From the NCBI GenBank assembly GCA_022865865.1, contig JALHTN010000487.1, positions 1-12,086 on the forward strand: DNA of 12,086 nt, written 5' to 3'. Positions 7,701 through 12,086 of the stretch are shown here, in pieces; the stretch's first letter is position 1; every line of letters begins with the position of its first letter. Source of the stretch: Anaerolineales bacterium. GTDB lineage: Bacteria; Chloroflexota; Anaerolineae; Anaerolineales; UBA4823. Under the pieces are notes generated by a model that was given only the letters and a program-made list of their open reading frames with translations, did not search any database and was not told the DNA's origin. The translations under genes and the position numbers were made by a program.

Positions 7701-8631
7701 AGCCAGAGCATGGATGATTGAACATGCCTGGGAAGAAGTCGGAGAAAAGGCTTGGGAATGGCTTAAGCAATTCGAGTATGATCCGGAAACCATCAAAGAT
7801 GACGGTGAAGTCCGCAATTTGTACTTAGAAGGATGGCTCGGAGAACGAGATTACGATGTTTTCCGGCTCGTATCGGACCACCAGTATGCTCGAAGAGCGG
7901 TACTTGTTGAATGGTTGAAGGATAAAGACTTTAACCCTGATGAAATTCTCGATTTTGAGGATATGGATATATCTGAGCATGATCGCCCTGAACAAGATAC
8001 CAGGGCAGTAAACGCTTGTTTGAGACTGTGGATGCTTGATCTGGGCAAAAAGGTGGGAAGAACATCAGATAGTAAACTTTGGGAGCGAGCTAAGAAGACC
8101 ATGATGGAGACCAGCCTCCCAATTCCAGTTTTAGGAAAGCAGCGTGTTCGCGATGGAAAGTCGGGAAAACCCTACGATCAACCGGTCACTGTGGGTATCA
8201 TGTCTATCATGAAGCTTCACCACCTGGTTGAGGATAAAGTCCACGCTCGTTCGACCGGCCCGTACAGCCTCGTTTCTCAGCAACCACTGGGCGGTAAAGC
8301 TCAATTTGGTGGTCAGCGATTTGGAGAGATGGAGGTTTGGGCGTTAGAAGCTTATGGCGCAGCTTACACGCTCCAGGAAATGTTAACTGTAAAATCTGAT
8401 GATGTTCAAGGTCGTGTAAAGACATATGAGGCGATTGTTAAAGGAGAACCAATGGAAGAACCAAGCATACCAGCCTCATTCCGGGTGCTTGTCAAAGAAT
8501 TACAGAGCTTGGGTCTTGCTGTCGAAGCAGTAACAGATACTGGTGAAATCATCCGTTTTGGAAAGGATGAAGAGCGTTCAAGACCACCGCGGATTTCCAC
8601 TGGTTTATTGGGATTAGGAGAAAATTTCTGA
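4726..8631 (+). CDS. rpoB: RNA polymerase beta subunit
   Basis: The 1301-residue beta subunit, part of the catalytic core of RNA polymerase. Landmarks in order: RSPGVYFE in the N-terminal lobe; the rifampicin-pocket cluster [21 protein letters not shown] (about 408-430); [18 protein letters not shown] (458 onward); [12 protein letters not shown] (628 onward); [12 protein letters not shown] with the active-site lysines Lys912 and Lys920; [17 protein letters not shown]; and the C-terminal clamp segment [26 protein letters not shown] (1189 onward). Between [14 protein letters not shown] and [18 protein letters not shown] lies an extra helical-looking domain of about 140 residues. Asp418, His428 and Ser433 match E. 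coli Asp516, His526 and Ser531, but Thr431 replaces Arg529. ATG 4726 follows CAGGAG (4714-4719) by 6 bases and yields the usual beta N-terminus; the frame is open upstream to 4636 without family-like sequence. It is followed by rpsL, not rpoC. Confidence 0.98.
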   Translation: MASSVDTKSYARIDVTIPLPDLIEVQIESFKRLISEGLADLFHEISPIESYNKGMKLYFPSRTPEAEQWDLKYWFDEPKYSIEDCVERDLTYASPLYLSVLLAGPDVPEPIKQDIFLGDFPEMTEKGTFIINGTERVVVSQLIRSPGVYFEAPLDRSTGRPLSVAKLIPDRGAWMEFETRKSDYLTLRFNRKRTIPVTIFLRALAAVDDKLVNNALKEGTDEELLEIFSDVDNNPDRMFIASTLAQEPEWDLSQKHTLAEASLLEFFRRMRPGDPATLENAREFLEEQLFDQRHYDLERVGRYKLNQKFELSEHVDIDRRMITKWDIVYLVRRMIAINNGMESPDDIDHLGNRRAKTVGELIQNKLRIGMRRMERVIKERMSIRDQDQLSPITLINIRPVVAALREFFGSSQLSQFMDQTNPLAELRHKRTLSALGPGGLRRERAGFDVRDVHHSHYGRICPIETPEGPNIGLIGRLASYARVNEYGFIETPYRTVQKSLPSNDPRLIGRALREDLVNKKTKKVIGKMGERITKIMARSISTSGKDEILIVPYVTDEREFLSADTEDKFVIAQANTPLTENNEFIRSRVSGRQHSGFDFFSPEYLDYMDVAPNQTVGISAALIPFLEHDDANRALMGSNMQAQAVPLIKPDIPQVSTGMEFHAARDSGQVIIAEEDGEVLSVTGKHVIVRNGDGDHLYQLRKYQRSNQSTCIDQRPAVVKGQRVSKGDVIADSSSTDKGELALGQNVTVAFLSWEGANFEDAIVISERLVQEDLYTSVHIEKHEVESRDTRLGPEEITRDIPNVGEDAIKDLDEQGIIRIGAEVGPNDILVGKISPKGERELSPEERLLRAIFGEKSRDVKDTSLRMPHGERGKVVDVKVFTREDNSDLSAGVDIMVRVSVAQRRKITAGDKMAGRHGNKGVVSRVVPVEDMPYLEDGRQIDIILNPTGIPGRMNLGQVLETHLGWASSRLGFRAISPVFDGAKESEIEAELARAWMIEHAWEEVGEKAWEWLKQFEYDPETIKDDGEVRNLYLEGWLGERDYDVFRLVSDHQYARRAVLVEWLKDKDFNPDEILDFEDMDISEHDRPEQDTRAVNACLRLWMLDLGKKVGRTSDSKLWERAKKTMMETSLPIPVLGKQRVRDGKSGKPYDQPVTVGIMSIMKLHHLVEDKVHARSTGPYSLVSQQPLGGKAQFGGQRFGEMEVWALEAYGAAYTLQEMLTVKSDDVQGRVKTYEAIVKGEPMEEPSIPASFRVLVKELQSLGLAVEAVTDTGEIIRFGKDEERSRPPRISTGLLGLGENF

Positions 8632-8655
8632 TCAGATCGAATCGCCCGCAGAGGC

Positions 8656-8684
8656 TTGACGCTCATTTAGGGGCGTGGTAAAAT
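8656..8684 (+). promoter_or_regulatory. Promoter of the str operon (rpsL-rpsG-fusA-tuf)
   Basis: TTGACG (8656-8661), a 17-bp spacer and TAAAAT (8679-8684), each one mismatch from consensus. It lies 24 bp after the rpoB stop. No terminator separates it from rpoB, so the str genes may be transcribed both from here and by read-through. The predicted start near 8691 leaves a leader of about 170 bases before rpsL. Confidence 0.75.
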
Positions 8685-8752
8685 CCCAGATCGTTGTCCA
8701 TTTCCATAATGGCAGGAAATCAATTGCCTATATCGAAGTCGGAAAGAGCTGC

Positions 8753-8780
8753 GAGGCCATCGCGAACCACCGATGGCCTC
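8753..8780 (+). promoter_or_regulatory. Perfect 10-bp hairpin in the rpsL leader
   Basis: GAGGCCATCG (8753-8762) and CGATGGCCTC (8771-8780) form a perfect, G+C-rich stem around the 8-base loop CGAACCAC. There is no T run directly after it, so it is not an ordinary terminator. A weaker stem upstream (ATTTCC 8700-8705 with GGAAAT 8715-8720) competes with another pairing (GGCA 8711-8714 with TGCC 8725-8728). A ribosomal-protein-binding or attenuation role for the str operon is possible by analogy with other ribosomal protein leaders. Confidence 0.6.
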
Positions 8781-8863
8781 ACTTATTGAGAAGAGGAAGT
8801 TTTCTTTCTTCGAATAAATATGTATGGAAGAGTCAGTATTAGGGAACAGGATTGGAGGCGCAG

Positions 8864-9283
8864 GTGCCAACCATTAATCAGTTAGTCCGAAAAGGACGCA
8901 AGTCCAAAAAAGTTAAGAGTAAAGCTCCGGCGTTGCTTTACACCCTAAACACGAATAAACAGCGCCGAATTCGTCAACCCATGGGTGCTCCTCAGAAGCG
9001 GGGCGTATGTACAATCGTCCGCACCATGACACCCAAAAAGCCGAATTCTGCATTGAGGAAAATCGCACGTGTGCGCTTGACCAATGGTATTGAAGTAACT
9101 GCGTATATACCTGGTGAAGGGCATACTCTTCAGGAGCACTCTGTGGTGCTAGTGCGAGGAGGTCGTGTAAAGGACTTGCCTGGTGTCAGGTATCATATTG
9201 TTCGGGGTACCTTGGATACTGGGGGAGTGTCGGATCGCCGTCAAGGACGATCCAAGTACGGCTCGAAGCGCCCTCGAGATTAA
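8864..9283 (+). CDS. rpsL: 30S ribosomal protein S12
   Basis: S12, 139 residues, lies at the decoding centre of the 30S subunit and affects tRNA selection accuracy. The N-terminus [12 protein letters not shown], the loop [20 protein letters not shown] and the segment [20 protein letters not shown] are the family signature; the lysines changed in streptomycin-resistant mutants elsewhere (in PKKPNS and in VKDLPG) are both present, so the protein looks like the sensitive type. GTG 8864 is chosen because it restores the canonical N-terminus and has GGAGG (8854-8858) 5 bases upstream; the in-frame TTG 8852 would overlap that site. It is the first gene of the str operon, with a promoter and leader between it and rpoB. 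Confidence 0.98.
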   Translation: MPTINQLVRKGRKSKKVKSKAPALLYTLNTNKQRRIRQPMGAPQKRGVCTIVRTMTPKKPNSALRKIARVRLTNGIEVTAYIPGEGHTLQEHSVVLVRGGRVKDLPGVRYHIVRGTLDTGGVSDRRQGRSKYGSKRPRD

Positions 9284-9329
9284 GGATGATATTTCGCGAT
9301 TTGGATTTTAATACTGACGAGAACCGATT

Positions 9330-9350
9330 GAATTCCGAAAGGAAGAATTC
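9330..9350 (+). promoter_or_regulatory. Hairpin enclosing the rpsG ribosome-binding site
   Basis: TTCC (9333-9336), the tetraloop GAAA (9337-9340) and GGAA (9341-9344) form a short GNRA-capped hairpin; GAA (9330-9332) and TTC (9348-9350) can add an outer stem across a three-base bulge. The Shine-Dalgarno sequence GGAAG (9341-9345), 7 bases before the rpsG ATG, lies in the 3' arm. In E. coli, S7 represses the str operon from the rpsL-rpsG gap, so an equivalent control here is conceivable, but the structure is small. Confidence 0.4.
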
Positions 9351-9352
9351 TT

Positions 9353-9829
9353 ATGCCAAGACGCTATAGACCACCGAAAAGAAAGATCGAGCCAGATGTA
9401 CGCTACAACAGCGTCCAGGTTCAATCATTCATAAATCGAGTAATGAAGAATGGGAAGAAAAGTACCGCGACTCGCGTGACATACAACGCGTTTGAATTGA
9501 TTGAAAAAGACCTCAAAAAGGATCCGCTAGAAGTTTTTCAGCAGGCTTTGAAGAATGTCTCGCCAGTCATGGAAGTAAAACCTCGCCGTGTGGGTGGTGC
9601 CACATACCAGGTTCCCATGGAAGTGTCATCTGACCGGCAATTTGCATTAGCTACCCGCTGGATACTTGCAGCAACCAGAGATCGTTCTGGAAGATCTTTT
9701 TCAGAAAAGCTCGCTGGTGAATTGATGGATGCCTATAACAATACCGGATCATCTATTCGTAAACGCGATGAAACACATAAGATGGCAGAGGCAAACCGTG
9801 CTTTTTCCCATTACAGGATAGGGAGATAA
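9353..9829 (+). CDS. rpsG: 30S ribosomal protein S7
   Basis: S7, 158 residues (family usually about 156), nucleates assembly of the 30S head by binding 16S rRNA and lies near the E site. The start [20 protein letters not shown], the central block [35 protein letters not shown], and the end [22 protein letters not shown] match the family throughout. ATG 9353 is preceded by GGAAG at 9341-9345. It lies 69 bp after rpsL and 10 bp before fusA in the standard str order, and is likely co-transcribed with both. No anomaly is seen in the protein. Confidence 0.98.
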   Translation: MPRRYRPPKRKIEPDVRYNSVQVQSFINRVMKNGKKSTATRVTYNAFELIEKDLKKDPLEVFQQALKNVSPVMEVKPRRVGGATYQVPMEVSSDRQFALATRWILAATRDRSGRSFSEKLAGELMDAYNNTGSSIRKRDETHKMAEANRAFSHYRIGR

Positions 9830-9839
9830 TCCATTCGTT

Positions 9840-11909
9840 ATGGCTCGCCAGCATCCAATCGAACGGTATAGAAATATTGGCATTATTGCCCACATAGACG
9901 CCGGTAAGACAACAACTACCGAGCGGATTTTGTACTATACCGGCAAAACACACCGGATTGGATCTGTGGATGATGGGACAACTGTCACGGATTGGATGGA
10001 TCAGGAACGTGAGCGTGGAATTACCATCGTATCTGCTGCAGTTTCTGCAGTTTGGAAAGAATATCAGATCAATATCATAGATACTCCCGGTCACATTGAT
10101 TTCACCGCAGAGGTACAAAGATCGCTGCGTGTCTTAGATGGTGGAATTGTTATTTTCGATGCTGTTCAGGGCGTTGAGCCACAAAGTGAAACTGTGTGGC
10201 GGCAGGCAGATAGATACCAAGTACCGCGGATTTGTTTTGTGAATAAGATGGACCGGGTTGGAGCCTCCTTCCAAAGAACGGTAGATATGATTCAGGAACG
10301 ATTGGGAGCAAATCCAATTCCTGTTCAATTACCAATTGGTTCTGAATCAGATTTTCAGGGTGTGGTTGATTTATTTACCGAGAAAGCAATTTATTGGGAT
10401 GAGGGTTTGGGAGATGAACCGCGGGTAGCTGAGATCCCACCCGATCTCTTACATTCCGTGTCTGAGATGCGGGAGCGTATGGTTGAGCAGATCGCAGAAG
10501 TTGATGATGAACTCACGTTGAAATACCTGGAAGGGGAAGTTATATCAATTGAAGAATTAAAATTGGCACTGCGAAAGGCTGTTATTGCGAACTTAGCAAC
10601 ACCAGTCTATTGCGGCTCATCTCTGCGCAATAAGGGAGTTCAACCATTATTAGATGCAACTATTGATTATCTTCCCTCTCCAATTGAAGTCCCTCCAGTA
10701 CATGGTTTCATCCCGGGAAAAGAGAAAGAAATCGAACGACCTCCAGAGGACGACGCTCCTTTAAGCGCTTTGGTTTTCAAGATTGTGACCGATCCTTATG
10801 TTGGTAGATTGGCATATGTGCGTGTCTATTCAGGAAAGATCACACAGGGATCCATGGTTTACAACTCAACAAAAGGAAAGAAAGAGCGCATTGGACGCTT
10901 GCTACGGATGTACGCTGATCGCAGAGAGGATGTAGATGAGGTATTAGCCGGAGATATTGGTGCCACACTGGGACTTAAGAATTCTTTCACCGGAGAAACT
11001 TTGTGCAATGCTTCAGATCCAATTTTATTAGAAGCAATTTCATTCCCGGAACCAGTAATATCTGTGGCGATCGAACCTAAAACAACTGCTGATCAAGACA
11101 AAATGGCGGGAGCACTGCAGAAACTTGCAGAAGAAGATCCAACTTTTCATGTCCGGTCTGACCAGGATACCGGTCAAACAATCATTTCCGGAATGGGAGA
11201 ACTGCATCTTGAGGTGCTGGTCGACCGAATGTTGAGAGAGTTCAGAGTGCAGGCACGGGTTGGTAGACCACAAGTTGCTTATAGAGAGTCAATTACCCGG
11301 CCAGTGGAGAGAGCTGAATACCGCTATGTCAAGCAAACTGGTGGCCGGGGCCAGTATGGGCATGTACTCCTGGAGCTTGAACCGGGTGAAATTGGTTCTG
11401 GAATAATATTTGAAAATGATATTTTCGGTGGCGTGATACCGAAAGAATATATTAATGCCATTCGGAAAGGAATTTTTGAATCAGCAGAAGCAGGTGTCTT
11501 AGCAGGATATCCAGTTGTTGATATTAAAGTCCGGCTATATGATGGTTCATTTCACGAAGTTGATTCGAGTGAATTGGCTTTCAAAATGGCAGCTTCTTTA
11601 GCTTTCAAGGAAGGAATTCAAAAAGGAAAACCGGTATTATTAGAACCCATTATGCGGGTGGAAGTTGTCCTCCCTGACGAATATCTCGGTGATACGATTG
11701 GGCAATTAACTGCACGCAGAGGTGAAATAATTGGGACCGAAATGCGACCTGGAAATTCTCAAGCTGTAAATTCGATGGTCCCCCTAGCAGAAATGTTTGG
11801 ATATGCGACCGATCTCCGGTCAGGAACCCAGGGTAGAGGCGCATTTTCGATGGAGTTTGATCATTACGCTCAAGTATCTGAGAGCGTAGCGAAATTGGTT
11901 ATTGCATAG
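9840..11909 (+). CDS. fusA: Translation elongation factor G
   Basis: EF-G, 689 residues (family about 690-700), a GTPase that drives translocation of tRNA and mRNA on the ribosome and works with RRF in recycling. GTPase motifs: AHIDAGKT (17-24), RGIT (59-62), DTPGHIDF (81-88) and NKMD (135-138). Domain II ([19 protein letters not shown]), domain III ([29 protein letters not shown]), domain IV ([12 protein letters not shown]) and domain V ([17 protein letters not shown]) follow in order, so the protein is complete. Switch I reads [26 protein letters not shown], slightly unlike the common [24 protein letters not shown]. The ATG is 10 bp after rpsG; the purine-rich GGGAG (9821-9825) is rather far (14 bases), so coupling to rpsG translation is likely. 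Position in the str operon favours canonical EF-G over an EF-G paralogue or a TetM-type protection protein. Confidence 0.97.
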   Translation: MARQHPIERYRNIGIIAHIDAGKTTTTERILYYTGKTHRIGSVDDGTTVTDWMDQERERGITIVSAAVSAVWKEYQINIIDTPGHIDFTAEVQRSLRVLDGGIVIFDAVQGVEPQSETVWRQADRYQVPRICFVNKMDRVGASFQRTVDMIQERLGANPIPVQLPIGSESDFQGVVDLFTEKAIYWDEGLGDEPRVAEIPPDLLHSVSEMRERMVEQIAEVDDELTLKYLEGEVISIEELKLALRKAVIANLATPVYCGSSLRNKGVQPLLDATIDYLPSPIEVPPVHGFIPGKEKEIERPPEDDAPLSALVFKIVTDPYVGRLAYVRVYSGKITQGSMVYNSTKGKKERIGRLLRMYADRREDVDEVLAGDIGATLGLKNSFTGETLCNASDPILLEAISFPEPVISVAIEPKTTADQDKMAGALQKLAEEDPTFHVRSDQDTGQTIISGMGELHLEVLVDRMLREFRVQARVGRPQVAYRESITRPVERAEYRYVKQTGGRGQYGHVLLELEPGEIGSGIIFENDIFGGVIPKEYINAIRKGIFESAEAGVLAGYPVVDIKVRLYDGSFHEVDSSELAFKMAASLAFKEGIQKGKPVLLEPIMRVEVVLPDEYLGDTIGQLTARRGEIIGTEMRPGNSQAVNSMVPLAEMFGYATDLRSGTQGRGAFSMEFDHYAQVSESVAKLVIA

Positions 11910-11945
11910 CAGTTATTACATTGAATTACCCGCAGGAGAAGATTT

Positions 11946-12086
11946 ATGGCCAAGAAGAAATTTGAACGGACAAAGCCACATATGAACGTGGGAACGATGG
12001 GACACATCGACCATGGAAAAACAACGCTAACCGCAGCGATCACGAAGTATTGTTCCTTCAGCGGGCATGGTGATTACCGGCCGTTC
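11946..12086 (+). CDS. tuf: Translation elongation factor Tu, N-terminal part (cut by window edge)
   Basis: The first 47 codons of EF-Tu, the GTPase that delivers aminoacyl-tRNA to the ribosome. The start [20 protein letters not shown] and the P-loop [17 protein letters not shown] match the family, and DYRPF is the usual approach to switch I. Small departures from the commonest sequence are Met and Ile for Val or Ile in [17 protein letters not shown] (11934-11940) lies 5 bases before ATG 11946, and the gap after fusA is 36 bp with no promoter or terminator, so it is the next gene of the str operon. The rest of the gene is outside the window. Confidence 0.97.
   Translation, partial: MAKKKFERTKPHMNVGTMGHIDHGKTTLTAAITKYCSFSGHGDYRPF

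Noticed and set aside
8709..8789. A 26-codon reading frame in the rpsL leader running across the perfect hairpin, possible leader peptide
   Set aside because: No ribosome-binding site precedes its ATG, and there is no run of regulatory codons or following terminator as expected for attenuation.
8852..8863. TTG 8852 as the start of rpsL
   Set aside because: It overlaps the GGAGG ribosome site and adds four residues before the canonical S12 N-terminus; GTG 8864 fits both.
9840..11909. A tetracycline-resistance ribosomal protection protein (TetM-like) instead of EF-G
   Set aside because: It sits between rpsG and tuf in the str operon and keeps the EF-G domain II-V motifs, including [12 protein letters not shown] in domain IV.
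1..12086. Mobile elements, prophage, CRISPR, toxin-antitoxin or defence genes
   Set aside because: No transposase, integrase, repeat-spacer array, terminal inverted repeats or defence-type domains were seen; apart from the ECF cassette all genes are core housekeeping genes.

Overview
The window is a chromosomal housekeeping region from a bacterium of moderate G+C content, by eye in the mid-40s percent. The general character of the RNA polymerase, S12, S7, EF-G and EF-Tu proteins, the large insertion near the RpoB C-terminus and the overall gene content suggest Chloroflexota, possibly the class Anaerolineae. That assignment is inference from remembered family resemblance; no phylogeny or database search was possible. 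No insertion sequence, prophage, CRISPR array, tRNA or rRNA gene is visible.

Layout, left to right. (1) The 3' end of rpoC (1-735) is closed by a strong intrinsic terminator (763-796). (2) A compact, overlapping three-gene operon on the same strand (949-3165) encodes an ECF sigma factor, a zinc-binding membrane anti-sigma factor, and an exported beta-helix/multi-membrane-span protein. It is preceded by a good match to a SigW-type ECF promoter, which suggests autoregulation. (3) era, the GTPase of 30S ribosome assembly, lies convergent to that operon on the minus strand (3314-4222). (4) A 503-bp divergent intergenic region holds a perfect 16-bp tandem repeat, a strong extended -10 promoter and a structured leader for rpoB. 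(5) rpoB (4726-8631) is followed, after its own promoter and a hairpin-containing leader, by the classic str operon rpsL-rpsG-fusA-tuf (8864 to the right edge, with tuf cut off after 47 codons).

The main architectural surprise is that rpoC does not follow rpoB. The usual bacterial order is rpoB-rpoC-rpsL-rpsG-fusA-tuf. Here rpoC sits about 4 kb upstream of rpoB on the same strand, with its own terminator, and rpoB runs directly into the str operon. The beta and beta' subunits are therefore likely made from separate transcripts.

Most genes here serve transcription and translation: RNAP subunits, an alternative sigma factor, 30S proteins S12 and S7, a 30S assembly GTPase, and the elongation factors. 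The one envelope-related unit is the sigma/anti-sigma/beta-helix operon, which looks like an autoregulated cell-envelope stress module. I do not see a clearly new biological system. The most interesting leads are the split rpoB/rpoC arrangement, an RpoB insertion of about 140 residues carrying an internal 51-residue repeat, the autoregulated ECF cassette, and several candidate RNA or DNA control elements in the rpoB, rpsL and rpsG leaders.
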